DNA of 64,000 bases, from assembly GCA_963798195.1 (NCBI GenBank), contig CAWCSF010000006.1, forward strand, positions 186,001 to 250,000, written 5' to 3'. The stretch is from CAVSRC01 sp963798195 (GTDB taxonomy: Bacteria > Pseudomonadota > Alphaproteobacteria > Rhizobiales > Kaistiaceae). A program made the translations under genes and the position numbers. Below are positions 1 through 7,980 of the stretch, in pieces; position 1 is the stretch's first letter, and each line of letters opens with the position of its first letter. The notes below the pieces were generated by a model that ran no database searches, was not told where the DNA came from, and was given only the letters and a program-made list of their open reading frames with translations.

Positions 1-63
1 GCGCACATCAAGTCGTCACACCGCGAGGCCGCCCGGAAGGCCTTGGACGAGAACGGCATCTAG
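1..63 (+). CDS. C-terminal end of an unidentified protein (partial)
   Basis: The first 20 codons and a TAG stop (61-63) are read in frame 1 and open onto the left window edge. The visible tail is basic and helical-looking, ending HREAARKALDENGI. No family can be named from so little. It is the same strand as the IalB gene but about 200 bases away, so the two need not be cotranscribed. Confidence 0.45.
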   Translation, partial: AHIKSSHREAARKALDENGI

Positions 64-261
64 CGGTTTTGCGCTGCCAGATCACATTCTTGTCCCATTC
101 TGTCGCTTTACGTGAAGGCGGGCTGAAGCAGGGGAAAGCCGCGATTGCGGATTGCAACTGCCCGGTTCACGAAATAGTAACTCCGGTGGGCGAAGTTTAA
201 TAAATGTTTATCGAGGCGAGGTACCGGTTGTCTGGGCGGCTGGCTGGGAACTCGTAAGAGG

Positions 262-780
262 ATGATGAAGTCACGCTTTCTGATATTCGCCAGCGCACTT
301 ATTGCCACCGCCGGTTGGGCTCATGCCCAGGCGCCGAGTACCATTGGAACGTTCAGCGCCTGGAACGCGTACGTATCTAACGATTCGGACGGCAAGACCT
401 GCTTCGCCGCATCCCAGCCGCAGAACTCGAAGTACTCATCCACCGTTTCGCGCCGCGGCGATACGTTCTTCATGGTGACCACAATCCCCGCGAAGAGCAT
501 CCGCAACGAAGCCAGCACGATCATCGGTTTCCCGTTCAAGGCGAACAGCGACGTGACCGTCGATGTCGACGGAAACAAGTTCAAGATGTTCTTCAACGAG
601 GCGACCGCCGAGACGTCGTGGGCCATGCCGGACCAGGAGGCGGCTTTGATCGAGGCGATGAAGGCTGGCACGCGGATGACCATCTCGAGCGTGTCGAGCC
701 GCGGCACCGAGGTCGTCGACACCTACTCGCTGTCCGGCATCACGGCGGCATTGAACGCCGTCACCAAGGAATGTCAGTAG
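262..780 (+). CDS. Invasion-associated locus B (IalB) family secreted protein
   Basis: This 172-residue protein starts with a Sec signal peptide (about residues 1-22, cleavage near WAHA-QA) and is predicted to be periplasmic. The mature part, with the opening FSAWNAYVSNDSDGKTCFA and a final KECQ, matches the IalB family; C47 and C171 could form a disulfide. IalB is known from Bartonella as a factor for erythrocyte entry, but most alphaproteobacteria carry non-pathogenic paralogues whose role is unclear. Two adjacent ATG codons (262 and 265) follow an AAGAGG motif, so the start is ambiguous by one residue. It converges with the citrate-lyase-like gene, leaving only 9 bases between stops. Confidence 0.85.
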   Translation: MMKSRFLIFASALIATAGWAHAQAPSTIGTFSAWNAYVSNDSDGKTCFAASQPQNSKYSSTVSRRGDTFFMVTTIPAKSIRNEASTIIGFPFKANSDVTVDVDGNKFKMFFNEATAETSWAMPDQEAALIEAMKAGTRMTISSVSSRGTEVVDTYSLSGITAALNAVTKECQ

Positions 781-789
781 CAGTCGCCT

Positions 790-1692
790 TCAGACTTCCT
801 GGATTTCGTCTTCCATCGCCGCGATAGCAGCTTCCAGTTCCAGCGTACGGCGCGCGACGCGCTCGTGTAGCCGCTCGACCATGCGCCCGCCGACGGTGAT
901 GACCCCTTTGCCGGAGTTTTCCGGCGCAGCGAACGCCTCGATCACCTTCCGCGCCCAGTTCACGTCCTCCCTTGACGGTCCGAATGCATCGTTCGCCACG
1001 GGCACCTGGCTCGGATGGATCAGCGTCTTGCCATCGAACCCCAGTTCCCGGCCCTGATGACACTCGGCGCGAAGCGCTTCGTTCTCGTCGAGCATATTGA
1101 AGGTGCCGTCGAGCACGGCGAGGCCGTGGGCGCGGGCCGCGGCAAGCACATTGGCCAGATGGGGCAGCAGAGCGGCACGGCCGGGCCGGATTTGCGCGCC
1201 AAGTTCCGCCGCCAGATCGTTGGTGCCGATGACGTAGCAGGTGACGGGCGGCGCCGGCATTGCGGCGATCGACGCCATCGCGGCGGCGTTGAGCACCGCG
1301 GCCGGCGTCTCGATCATGGCCCAGAGTTCCAGGCTCTTCGGAGCGCTGGCAGCGGCCATCGCTGTGCGCGTGCGGCGAATGTCGTCCGTCCGCGAGATCT
1401 TCGGCACGAGGATAGCGTCCGGGCGGGCGGCCGCCATCGCCGCGACATCGCGCGCGATCCATGGCGTGTCGAGCCCGTTGATGCGCACGACAATTTCGCG
1501 GCGGCCGGTCGTCAGCTCGGCGACGGTAGCCGCAACCGCCTCCCGCGCCTGCTCCTTGCGGTCAGGCGAAACGGAATCCTCAAGGTCGAGGATGAGGACA
1601 TCGGCGGCGATGCCCTTGCCTTTTTCCAGCGCCCGCTCGTTCGAGCCCGGAATGAAGAGCGCGCTCCGCCGCGGGCGCATGCTTGCCGGCAT
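790..1692 (-). CDS. HpcH/HpaI aldolase / citrate lyase beta-like CoA-ester lyase
   Basis: This 300-residue protein of the CitE-like superfamily is expected to cleave or condense short acyl-CoA esters (malyl-, citramalyl- or beta-methylmalyl-CoA) in a TIM barrel with Mg2+. Visible motifs are LFIPGSNERALEK near the N-terminus, the LILDLEDSV strand (about 33-41), VVRINGLDTPW with the substrate arginine, the metal-ligand glutamate in MIETPAAV, and GTNDLAAELG. The ATG at 1692 is preceded by GGAGG 10 bases upstream; a longer reading to 1824 would overlap gtrA and has no such site. It is the last gene of a minus-strand run that otherwise concerns sugar transfer, so a functional link is uncertain. 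The exact substrate cannot be read from sequence. Confidence 0.87.
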   Translation of the reverse strand: MPASMRPRRSALFIPGSNERALEKGKGIAADVLILDLEDSVSPDRKEQAREAVAATVAELTTGRREIVVRINGLDTPWIARDVAAMAAARPDAILVPKISRTDDIRRTRTAMAAASAPKSLELWAMIETPAAVLNAAAMASIAAMPAPPVTCYVIGTNDLAAELGAQIRPGRAALLPHLANVLAAARAHGLAVLDGTFNMLDENEALRAECHQGRELGFDGKTLIHPSQVPVANDAFGPSREDVNWARKVIEAFAAPENSGKGVITVGGRMVERLHERVARRTLELEAAIAAMEDEIQEV

Positions 1693-1771
1693 ATTCAGAA
1701 ATCCTCCAGCCGGACCCGACACTAATCCTCTCGCGGGCGTAGCTCCACTGCCTTGGTGGGGAGCCCTCCGC

Positions 1772-2188
1772 CTATTCCCGGGGCTGCTTGAAAACCCCGA
1801 AGCGGAAGCCCGCATAGGACGCACAGGCTGCGATCGCCGTGCTCACTACCAGCGCGAGAATCGGGAGTGTCGCCGGCCAGGCCAGCAGGATCAATGCGTA
1901 GATCGCATAATTCAGGGCGTTGGCGCTGCCCGAGACTGTGGCAAAGCGCAGGAACTCGCGTGCGCTTGGCGGCGCCATGACGTTGAAGGTCACGCGGCGG
2001 TGCATCAGCCATGCGAAGATCATGGCCACCGCGATGCCGACTAGCCGCGCGGTAAAGGGATCGAGCCCGGCAAGGTGGATAAGGCCGGTGGTGATACCGG
2101 CATCGACGACAAAAGCGCTGCCGCCGGTGAAGAGAAAGCCGCCCCAATGGCGGAACGACCGATAGTCGACGCCGCCGGTGTCCTCCAT
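1772..2188 (-). CDS. GtrA-family membrane protein (putative polyprenyl-phosphate-sugar flippase)
   Basis: A 138-residue protein with four predicted membrane helices fits the GtrA family, whose members are thought to flip undecaprenyl-phosphate-linked sugars across the inner membrane for glucosylation of lipids or polysaccharides. The family-typical FLFTGGSAFVVDAG and the MHRRVTFN loop between helices two and three are present. The ATG overlaps the TGA of the upstream ChbG-like gene by one base (TGATG), so translation is probably coupled; GGAAG lies 7 bases upstream. The neighbouring GT2 and GT39 enzymes would supply and use the lipid-linked sugar. Confidence 0.85.
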   Translation of the reverse strand: MEDTGGVDYRSFRHWGGFLFTGGSAFVVDAGITTGLIHLAGLDPFTARLVGIAVAMIFAWLMHRRVTFNVMAPPSAREFLRFATVSGSANALNYAIYALILLAWPATLPILALVVSTAIAACASYAGFRFGVFKQPRE

Positions 2189-3051
2189 CAGCCGGCTTCC
2201 GCATGCCAGGGAAAGCCGGCCGTGTCACGGCTCGTCACATGCCAGATGATGTCGGGAAGCCCATTGCGCGTCGAAAGATGTGCGTACTCTTCGGGACGCC
2301 TGCGGGAGATCGAGTCGCGGTCGCCGAACTCATCATCGGGCAGTCCCGGATGGCACATGATCATCGGTCGCGGGCCGGGATCGACGAGGAACCGGTCAAA
2401 CTCATCGGCGTACCGTATCGGGCCGAAGGTCGAGTAGCCGGAAAAACCCTGATTGGTGGCGAAGCCGCTCGCCAGCGCGCGCCGTCGGAAGCCGAATGCG
2501 AGCGCGGATGCGGTCAGCGCCTTGGCCGAGGCGACACGGCGGCGAATAATGGCCCTCGGCCGGTCGGCGCTGTCGCGGATCAGCGGCCCGCCGCCTGGAA
2601 AGCGCCGCTGGAGCACGGTGAAGAGCGCATCGCGGATGCCGGGCAGCACATGGGCGTGGTGATGGCCATCAACAAAATCCGGCGCCACCTTCGCCACCGC
2701 CTCGAAGCGGTCGACCTGCCGTTCTATTTCGCCAGCCACCTCGTCGCGGTCGATGGCCCGGCTGACGGCGCGATCGACAAGCTTGTTCGCCGCCGGAAAC
2801 TCCCCGTTCGGGGCCAGCTTCGGCATCGGTCCGAGCGGCGAACCGAAAGTCAGGTTGAGGTGCAGGCCCAGCGCGAAGCGATCGCGCAATGCCACGGCTC
2901 GTTCCGCCTGTGTCGGCCAGTGGGGCATGTTGACCATGGCGCAGGTCGCAGACAGGCGGCCGGCCTCGGCCAGCGCGATGATGCCGTCCGAAATTCCGCG
3001 CGTCATGGCGAAGTCGTCGGCGCACAGAATGAACGGCGCGTGCTCGGTCAC
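2188..3051 (-). CDS. ChbG/HpnK (YdjC-like) carbohydrate deacetylase
   Basis: A 287-residue enzyme of the YdjC family, predicted to remove N-acetyl groups from amino sugars or glycolipids (ChbG acts on chitooligosaccharides, HpnK in hopanoid synthesis). Metal and catalytic motifs are CADDFAMTRGISDG (10-23), H64 in GLHLNLTFG, and DGHHHAHVLPG (about 128-138). It starts with GTG at 3051, overlapping the stop of the GT2 gene by 3 bases, and ends on the first base of gtrA, so it is embedded in a translationally coupled cassette. Its place beside GT2, GtrA and GT39-like proteins suggests deacetylation of a lipid-linked or surface sugar rather than catabolism; that is inference. Confidence 0.85.
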   Translation of the reverse strand: MTEHAPFILCADDFAMTRGISDGIIALAEAGRLSATCAMVNMPHWPTQAERAVALRDRFALGLHLNLTFGSPLGPMPKLAPNGEFPAANKLVDRAVSRAIDRDEVAGEIERQVDRFEAVAKVAPDFVDGHHHAHVLPGIRDALFTVLQRRFPGGGPLIRDSADRPRAIIRRRVASAKALTASALAFGFRRRALASGFATNQGFSGYSTFGPIRYADEFDRFLVDPGPRPMIMCHPGLPDDEFGDRDSISRRRPEEYAHLSTRNGLPDIIWHVTSRDTAGFPWHAEAG

Positions 3052-4055
3052 GCAGAACGCTCCTTCGCCACGGGCTGCCGCCGCTCGCTATCGACGCCGA
3101 TCTCCTCGGCAACGACGTAAAGCGGACGGGCCTTTACCTCCTCGTAGATGCGCGCGAGGTACTCGCCGATGATGCCGAGCGAGACGAGCTGCACGCCCGC
3201 AAAGAACATGATCGACACGATCAACGACGGGAAGCCCGGCACGTCGGCATCGAAGAGGAGCGTGCGAATGAGGAAGTAGACGCCATAGCCGATGGCCGCG
3301 ATCGACACCACCGCGCCGAGATAGGACCACACCTTCAGCGGCAGGCTGGAAAACGAGACGATGCCGTCGAGCGCGAAGCTGGCGAGCTTCATGAAGCTCC
3401 ACCGCGAGGTGCCGATGAAACGGTCGGGTGAATCGAACGGCACCACCACCGACGGGAATCCGATCCAGGCGTAGAGGCCCTTGGTGAAGCGCGTGCGCTC
3501 GCCGAGCAGGTTGATCGCGTCTACCGCCTGCCTGTCCATCAGCAGGAAATCGACGACGCCGAGCGGCAGCCGTGTCTGGGCAATGCGCCGGAAGACTGCG
3601 TGGAAGAGCTTCGAATAAGCGCGCCGCGGCCAGCTGTCGGAGTCGCGGCTCTTGCGCTGTCCGAAGACTACCTTGGCGCCACCGCGCCACTTCTCGACAA
3701 ACGCCGGGATGACATCCGGCGGGTGCTGAAGGTCGCTGTCCATGACCACGACCGCATCGCCCGGCGCATGGCGCAGGCCGGCGGCGATTGCGATCTCCTT
3801 GCCGAAATTTCGGCTGAAGGAAATCGCATTGAAGCGCGGCTCGGCCGCGTGCATGGCGCGGATCTTTACGAGCGTGCCGTCTGTCGAGCCGTCGTCGACG
3901 AACAGCACCGACCATTCGAAATCCCGGCCATCAAGCACCCGGTGGAGTTCGGCCGACAGCGCGTCCAGGCCCTGCTCCTCGTTGAGGACCGGGATGACCA
4001 GCGAGATATGCGGAAGGGCGCGGACCATGTCGGCTCCAGCCATAGCGCGGTTCAT
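3048..4055 (-). CDS. Glycosyltransferase family 2, DPM1/ArnC-like, membrane-anchored
   Basis: A 335-residue protein predicted to transfer a sugar from a nucleotide donor to polyprenyl phosphate at the inner membrane. The GT-A domain shows SLVIPVLNEEQGL near the start, DDGSTDGT, and the donor-binding DSDLQHPPDV; two C-terminal membrane helices follow (about 243-265 and 275-297). I chose the ATG at 4055, which follows a GGGGA stretch and lies 13 bases after the GT39-like stop; upstream starts would run into that gene. With GtrA and a GT39-like enzyme it forms the usual trio for lipid-carrier-dependent sugar modification. The sugar itself is not determinable. Confidence 0.87.
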   Translation of the reverse strand: MNRAMAGADMVRALPHISLVIPVLNEEQGLDALSAELHRVLDGRDFEWSVLFVDDGSTDGTLVKIRAMHAAEPRFNAISFSRNFGKEIAIAAGLRHAPGDAVVVMDSDLQHPPDVIPAFVEKWRGGAKVVFGQRKSRDSDSWPRRAYSKLFHAVFRRIAQTRLPLGVVDFLLMDRQAVDAINLLGERTRFTKGLYAWIGFPSVVVPFDSPDRFIGTSRWSFMKLASFALDGIVSFSSLPLKVWSYLGAVVSIAAIGYGVYFLIRTLLFDADVPGFPSLIVSIMFFAGVQLVSLGIIGEYLARIYEEVKARPLYVVAEEIGVDSERRQPVAKERSA

Positions 4056-4068
4056 CCCGTTCCCCAAC

Positions 4069-5562
4069 TCAACCCTGGCCGCCGGCGGCCGGCGCCGGGC
4101 AATCCTGCGGCGCGATAAAGGCATACGAATAGCCGACCGAGCCGCCGGTCAAAGTGCGCAGAAGCAGGAGGCCAAACGACTTCGGCTCCGTGTAGGCCAC
4201 GCCTGGCAGGGCGGCGGCGACCGTATCGGCTGGAAAGGTCTCGCCGCTGAAGGCGAGGATTGCGCCCTCCTTCTTCAGCAGTTCGGGATCGAACCAGCGC
4301 ACCACGCCGATGTCGTCGATCGGCAGCCCGTACGGCTTCCGGTCGCCGGTGATCGACATGCCGTCGGCCGTCCGCCTGTCGCCGATGTAGTACGCCGGGC
4401 CGCACGCATACGAGTGGTTCCATTCGGCGCGCATGATAGCCCGCGCGTCGCTCAATGGCTCCTGCATGTTGCTGTGCGCTGTAAACCACGTGTAGGCCAT
4501 GACTGCCGCCACGAAGACCACCGCCGCGACCGACGCCGCCGTGAACTTCACCCGCCGCTCCACCACGTACCAGCGCTGCCGGTCGAGATCGACCAGCGGC
4601 GCGACTGCCAGGATGAGCAGCACGAACAGCGGCGCATCGAAGCGTGGCAGGTACGAAACGCCAGCGCCAAAAATCAGCACCAGCACGAAACCGCACGCGC
4701 CGAGAAACGTCCAGCGCAGGAAGCGTATCGCCGGCGCGCTGGCAATCATCGGCCGCGTCAGGAGAAAGTCGCGGCGTATGAGTCCCAGCACCACCATGAT
4801 CCAGCCCGGCGCCAGAAAGATCAGCGGCCCTTCGATGAAGCCAAGCAGGCTACCGAAGCGTGCGCCGAGGCCCGCGGCCCGGCCCACCCGAATCTCGGCA
4901 TTGGTGAGCGCCGCCGGATCGGCGCTGAGCGCGATGAAATGCGGCGTGCAAAGCAGCACGGTGATCAGACACGCGATGTAAAAGCGCGGATTGCGCCACT
5001 GCACCCGGTATTGCGGGACGACGACGCTGGCGACGCCGAGCCCCACGATCAGGATCGCGGCGGAGTATTTCGCATACACCGCCGCTGCCATCCAGACAGC
5101 GAAGGCAAACCAATGGAGCCAACGGCGTGTGTCGGTGGCGCGCAGCAGATGGTAGGCCACCGCCGCCCAGATCGGGATCTGGATGATGTCGGCGTTGAGC
5201 GCGTAGGACAGCGGCGCCGCCATGAAATAGATCGACGTCGCCAGCAGGAACGCGAACAGCATGGCGCGGGCGCGATCCATCACCAGCGCGAGCGTCAGGA
5301 ACAGGTAGACGACTCCAATCGCGTTGAGTGCCTGGCCGACGAGGATGGCGCTCAATGCGCTCGGCGGGAAGACCAGCCCGGTTAGGCCGGTCAGCCAGAC
5401 CTGTAGCGGCGGGTGTTCGGGCGTCGCCAGGGAAAACCAGCGGCCGCGCGCGAAATTTTCGCTGATGTCGCCCATCGCCGTCGGAAAGGTGGTGATGGCG
5501 AGCGCCGCCGGCACCAGCATCGCCGCTATCGCGATGAGGATGTACGAGGTCTGTCGTTTCAC
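4069..5562 (-). CDS. GT39/ArnT-like integral membrane glycosyltransferase
   Basis: A roughly 500-residue polytopic protein of the PMT/ArnT superfamily (GT-C fold), expected to use polyprenyl-phosphate sugars as donors on the periplasmic side. After the first helix comes MGDISENFARGRWFSLATPEHPPLQ, the acidic first loop and the EHPPL motif typical of the family, followed by about ten more hydrophobic segments and a soluble C-terminal tail. The start is uncertain: a GTG at 5562 just before the first helix and a TTG at 5646 are both possible and neither has a clear ribosome site; I give the shorter form (497 residues). It heads the cassette GT39-GT2-ChbG-GtrA-CitE. Confidence 0.8.
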   Translation of the reverse strand: MKRQTSYILIAIAAMLVPAALAITTFPTAMGDISENFARGRWFSLATPEHPPLQVWLTGLTGLVFPPSALSAILVGQALNAIGVVYLFLTLALVMDRARAMLFAFLLATSIYFMAAPLSYALNADIIQIPIWAAVAYHLLRATDTRRWLHWFAFAVWMAAAVYAKYSAAILIVGLGVASVVVPQYRVQWRNPRFYIACLITVLLCTPHFIALSADPAALTNAEIRVGRAAGLGARFGSLLGFIEGPLIFLAPGWIMVVLGLIRRDFLLTRPMIASAPAIRFLRWTFLGACGFVLVLIFGAGVSYLPRFDAPLFVLLILAVAPLVDLDRQRWYVVERRVKFTAASVAAVVFVAAVMAYTWFTAHSNMQEPLSDARAIMRAEWNHSYACGPAYYIGDRRTADGMSITGDRKPYGLPIDDIGVVRWFDPELLKKEGAILAFSGETFPADTVAAALPGVAYTEPKSFGLLLLRTLTGGSVGYSYAFIAPQDCPAPAAGGQG

Positions 5563-5898
5563 AAGGCCGGCCTGCGAATCTCTCGAGCGCAGCAGGACGC
5601 GGCGCGTTTGTCGGCCGGATCGTGCAGCCAAACGCGCCCGCGTCAAGCCGCGTCTGGTCGCGGGCGTCCCGCCTGATCACGAAACTGCAGCGATCGGGCT
5701 CGGCCAAGGCGGCTTGTGAGGACCCTAACAACCCCTCGCCAGGACTGCGTCTATCTTCCAGTCATCGAACGACGGGCAAGCGCCCGGACCGAAGAGGAGA
5801 GAGACCAGAAATTCAAGGACGGCTACGGCTACGAACTCGTCGCCCAGACGAACAGGGTTACGTCCTCCCTCCCCGCAACCCCTTGTAGCCGCAAGCCC
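5563..5898. other. Gene-poor stretch, possible unannotated plus-strand transcript
   Basis: No protein gene is convincing here. A plus-strand reading from a GTG at 5716 would run through the terminator at 5899-5936 and has no known relatives that I recognise. Because a strong plus-strand terminator follows with no plus-strand gene upstream, a small RNA ending near 5936 is the simplest reading. A C-rich block, ctccctccccgcaacccc, just ahead of the terminator could pair with ribosome-binding sites. No promoter could be fixed with confidence. Confidence 0.3.
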
Positions 5899-5936
5899 GC
5901 CGCCGCCGGTTGCCCCCCGGCGGCGGCTTTCTTTTT
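5899..5936 (+). terminator. Intrinsic terminator
   Basis: An 11-bp perfect GC stem (GCCGCCGCCGG at 5899-5909 with CCGGCGGCGGC at 5917-5927), a 7-base loop and a T-rich tail tttcttttt (5928-5936) form a textbook rho-independent terminator for plus-strand transcription. It insulates the ArsR operon that begins about 60 bases downstream. Confidence 0.85.
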
Positions 5937-5941
5937 GCCGC

Positions 5942-5970
5942 TTGACAGCGCCTCCGGCGATGCATAGTCA
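5942..5970 (+). promoter_or_regulatory. Promoter of the arsR-VOC-SRPBCC operon
   Basis: A consensus -35 box TTGACA (5942-5947) is followed after 17 bases by a weak -10-like TAGTCA (5965-5970). This puts the start site near 5977, inside the palindrome at 5973-5986, a geometry that fits repression by the encoded ArsR-type protein. Confidence 0.6.
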
Positions 5971-5972
5971 TA

Positions 5973-5986
5973 CGTTTATATAAACG
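5973..5986. promoter_or_regulatory. Perfect 14-bp palindrome, probable ArsR-family operator
   Basis: CGTTTATATAAACG is a perfect inverted repeat 12 bases ahead of the ArsR-type start codon and over the inferred transcription start. Winged-helix dimers of the ArsR family bind such AT-rich palindromes and release DNA on effector binding. Autoregulation is the likely role. Confidence 0.7.
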
Positions 5987-5998
5987 GATGATTATTCA

Positions 5999-6364
5999 AT
6001 GACGCCCACCCAACTCGACGCCACGTTCAGCGCGCTCGCCGACCCGACCCGGCGGGCAATCCTCGCCCGGCTGATCGATGGCGAGGCAACCGTCATGGAC
6101 CTGGTGAAGCCCTTCGCCATGAGCCAGCCGGCGATCTCCAATCATCTCAAGGTCCTGGAACGCGCCGGGCTCATCTCGCGCGGCCGAGACGCCCAGCGCC
6201 GGCCGTGCCGGCTCGAGGCGGAACCGCTGGCCGAGGCGACAGGCTGGCTCGAGAAGTACCGCGAACACTGGGAACGGAACTACCAACGCCTCGACGCCTT
6301 GCTCGACGAACTCAAAGCGGACGGCGATAAAACCGGAAATCAGGGAGAGGGACACACCTCATGA
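5999..6364 (+). CDS. ArsR-family transcriptional regulator
   Basis: A 121-residue winged-helix repressor. The opening FSALADPTRRAILARL and the recognition helix in MSQPAISNHLKVLERAGLIS (about residues 40-60) are typical of the SdpR-like branch, which lacks the CXC metal-binding motif; no cysteine pair is seen except a single C67 region, so metal sensing is unlikely. It overlaps the next gene by 4 bases (ATGA) and heads the widespread arsR-VOC-AHSA1 operon. The perfect palindrome over its promoter argues for autorepression. The inducer is unknown. Confidence 0.9.
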   Translation: MTPTQLDATFSALADPTRRAILARLIDGEATVMDLVKPFAMSQPAISNHLKVLERAGLISRGRDAQRRPCRLEAEPLAEATGWLEKYREHWERNYQRLDALLDELKADGDKTGNQGEGHTS

Positions 6365-6846
6365 CACCGCTCACGACATGCCTCTGGTTCGACGGCAAGG
6401 CGGAAGAAGCCGCGCGCTTCTACGTCTCGCTCTTCGAGAATTCGGCGATCGGCGAGATCACGCGCTTCGGCAAGGAGGGCCAGGAGATTCACGGCCAGCC
6501 GGAAGGCGCGGTCATGACCGTGGGCTTCCGCATCCGCGGGCAGGACTTCGTCGGGCTGAACGGCGGTCCGCTGTTCAAGTTCAGCGAGGCGATCTCCTTC
6601 CAGATCTTCTGCGATACGCAGGCCGAGGTGGACCGCTTCTGGACAAAGCTTGGCGAGGAGGGCGGCGAGCCCGGCTCCTGCGGCTGGATCAAGGATCGAT
6701 TCGGCGTCTCGTGGCAGGTGATTCCCAACCGGTTCTTCGAGCTCATCAAGGACAAGGATCGGGCGAAGGTCGGACGTGTCATGGAGGCGATGCTCAAGAT
6801 GGGCAAGCTCGAGATTGCCGGCCTCGAACGCGCCGCCACCGGCTGA
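6361..6846 (+). CDS. VOC-family (PhnB-like, 3-demethylubiquinone methyltransferase-like fold) protein
   Basis: A 161-residue protein of the vicinal-oxygen-chelate fold, PhnB-like branch. It opens with TTCLWFDGKAEEAARFYVSLF, the hallmark of this group, and carries the WQVIPNRFFELI segment near its C-terminus. Despite database names mentioning ubiquinone methyltransferase, the group has no methyltransferase domain and its substrate is unknown. The ATG overlaps the ArsR stop by 4 bases; the SRPBCC gene follows after 10 bases. The conserved trio suggests one small-molecule response. Confidence 0.85.
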   Translation: MTPLTTCLWFDGKAEEAARFYVSLFENSAIGEITRFGKEGQEIHGQPEGAVMTVGFRIRGQDFVGLNGGPLFKFSEAISFQIFCDTQAEVDRFWTKLGEEGGEPGSCGWIKDRFGVSWQVIPNRFFELIKDKDRAKVGRVMEAMLKMGKLEIAGLERAATG

Positions 6847-6856
6847 GGAGGACAGA

Positions 6857-7339
6857 ATGCCTGCTCCGCTCGCCGTATCGACGCCGAACGATTTCGAAGT
6901 CGTCGTGACCCGCACTTTCGATGCGCCACGCAAGCTCGTCTTCGATTGCCACACGAAGCCTGAACTGGTCAGGCGTTGGCTGCTCGGCCCGCCCGGCTGG
7001 TCGCTCCCGGTCTGTGAGATCGACCTCAGGGTCGGCGGCCGCTTCCGCTATGTCTGGCGGAGTGATGCGGGCGGCAGCGAATTCAGCATGACCGGGACCT
7101 ATCGCGAGATCGTCGCGCCCGAGCGCACCATCCATACGGAGGCCTTCGAGGGTACGGACATGGGCGAGGCACTCGTCACCACCGTCTTCGCCGAGACAGG
7201 CGATCGGACGATGATGACCATGACGATCAGCTATCCGTCGCGCGAGGTCCGCGATGCGGCGATCGCCACCGGCATGACCGAGGGCATGGAGATGAGCTAC
7301 GCCCGTCTCGAACGGATGTTCGGAGAGTTCGCGGCCTGA
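6857..7339 (+). CDS. SRPBCC / AHSA1-domain protein
   Basis: A 160-residue protein with the START-like SRPBCC fold, a hydrophobic ligand-binding cavity. FEVVVTRTFDAPRKLVFDCH and the motif WLLGPPGWSLPVCEIDLRVG are characteristic of the activator-of-Hsp90-homologue-1-like branch found beside ArsR regulators. The ATG at 6857 is chosen because GGAGG lies 8 bases upstream; a longer reading would overlap the VOC gene. It completes the three-gene operon. Binding or sequestering a small hydrophobic compound is plausible but unproven. Confidence 0.87.
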   Translation: MPAPLAVSTPNDFEVVVTRTFDAPRKLVFDCHTKPELVRRWLLGPPGWSLPVCEIDLRVGGRFRYVWRSDAGGSEFSMTGTYREIVAPERTIHTEAFEGTDMGEALVTTVFAETGDRTMMTMTISYPSREVRDAAIATGMTEGMEMSYARLERMFGEFAA

Positions 7340-7446
7340 TGCCGTCGGCGTTGGCCTGCTACGACAGAGCTGAATAACCGGCTTCAGCGAACACATATGT
7401 CAGGATGAATGGCCGACTGTGACCGACCGGCACAGTCGGGAGCGTC

Positions 7447-7887
7447 TCAGTCCGCCCCCGGAAAGGCCTCGAATACCGCCAGAACGATGCCGGCGGAATT
7501 CTGGAGTTCCAGCTGGTCTCCGTTCACCTGCCAGCGCGCCACCTGCGGCAGCGTGTCGAGGATCGCCTGCTCCTGGTCGTAGAGCTTCTCGCAATACATG
7601 CGGGTGGTGAAAAACCGGCCGAAGCTCAGCGAGGCGCCGTCGAGCTGGTAGCCGGAGCCAAAGTTGTTGCAGCCGGTGCTGCCTTCGATGCTGCCATCGG
7701 CGGTGAGCACGATGTGTGGCTCGCGCCGGCTGGCATCGGCGGCCAGGCCTTCGATGGAAACGAGCTTCCAGTGGGTGCCGAGCAGGCTTGCGTCGGCAGC
7801 GCTGGCCGAGACCGCGCTCATCCCGGCGACAAGGCCAATAAGAGCGGCAGATTTCATCAGGATACGGACAGCAGATTTGGTCGGCAT
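7447..7887 (-). CDS. META-domain secreted protein (HslJ-like)
   Basis: A 146-residue protein with an N-terminal signal peptide (hydrophobic stretch MKSAALIGLVAGMSAVSASA) and a META domain beginning LLGTHWKLVSIEG. The family motif STGCNNFGSGYQLDG and the later TRMYCEKLYDQEQAIL are present, giving the two conserved cysteines. META proteins such as HslJ are envelope-associated and linked to stress or antibiotic resistance, mechanism unknown. The ATG at 7887 is preceded by GGAGGG 9 bases upstream, whereas the ATG 10 codons later has none. Confidence 0.85.
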   Translation of the reverse strand: MPTKSAVRILMKSAALIGLVAGMSAVSASAADASLLGTHWKLVSIEGLAADASRREPHIVLTADGSIEGSTGCNNFGSGYQLDGASLSFGRFFTTRMYCEKLYDQEQAILDTLPQVARWQVNGDQLELQNSAGIVLAVFEAFPGAD

Positions 7888-7955
7888 TGCGGGTGACCCT
7901 CCGATTGCCTCAGGACACCCCTCCCGCGCGGATGAAAGCACGGCAATTGCGGCAA

Positions 7956-7977
7956 GATGCGGGCCGACGCCCGCATC
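7956..7977 (-). terminator. Hairpin just after asd, probable terminator
   Basis: A perfect 9-bp stem GATGCGGGC / GCCCGCATC with a 4-base loop lies 3 bases after the asd stop codon. On the minus strand only a short TTG follows, not a T tract, so termination may be weak or rho-assisted. Confidence 0.5.
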
Positions 7978-7980
7978 GTC

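Noticed and set aside
5716..5967. Plus-strand 83-codon reading from GTG
   Set aside because: It runs straight through a strong intrinsic terminator and into the ArsR promoter, and resembles no known family; a non-coding transcript is more likely.
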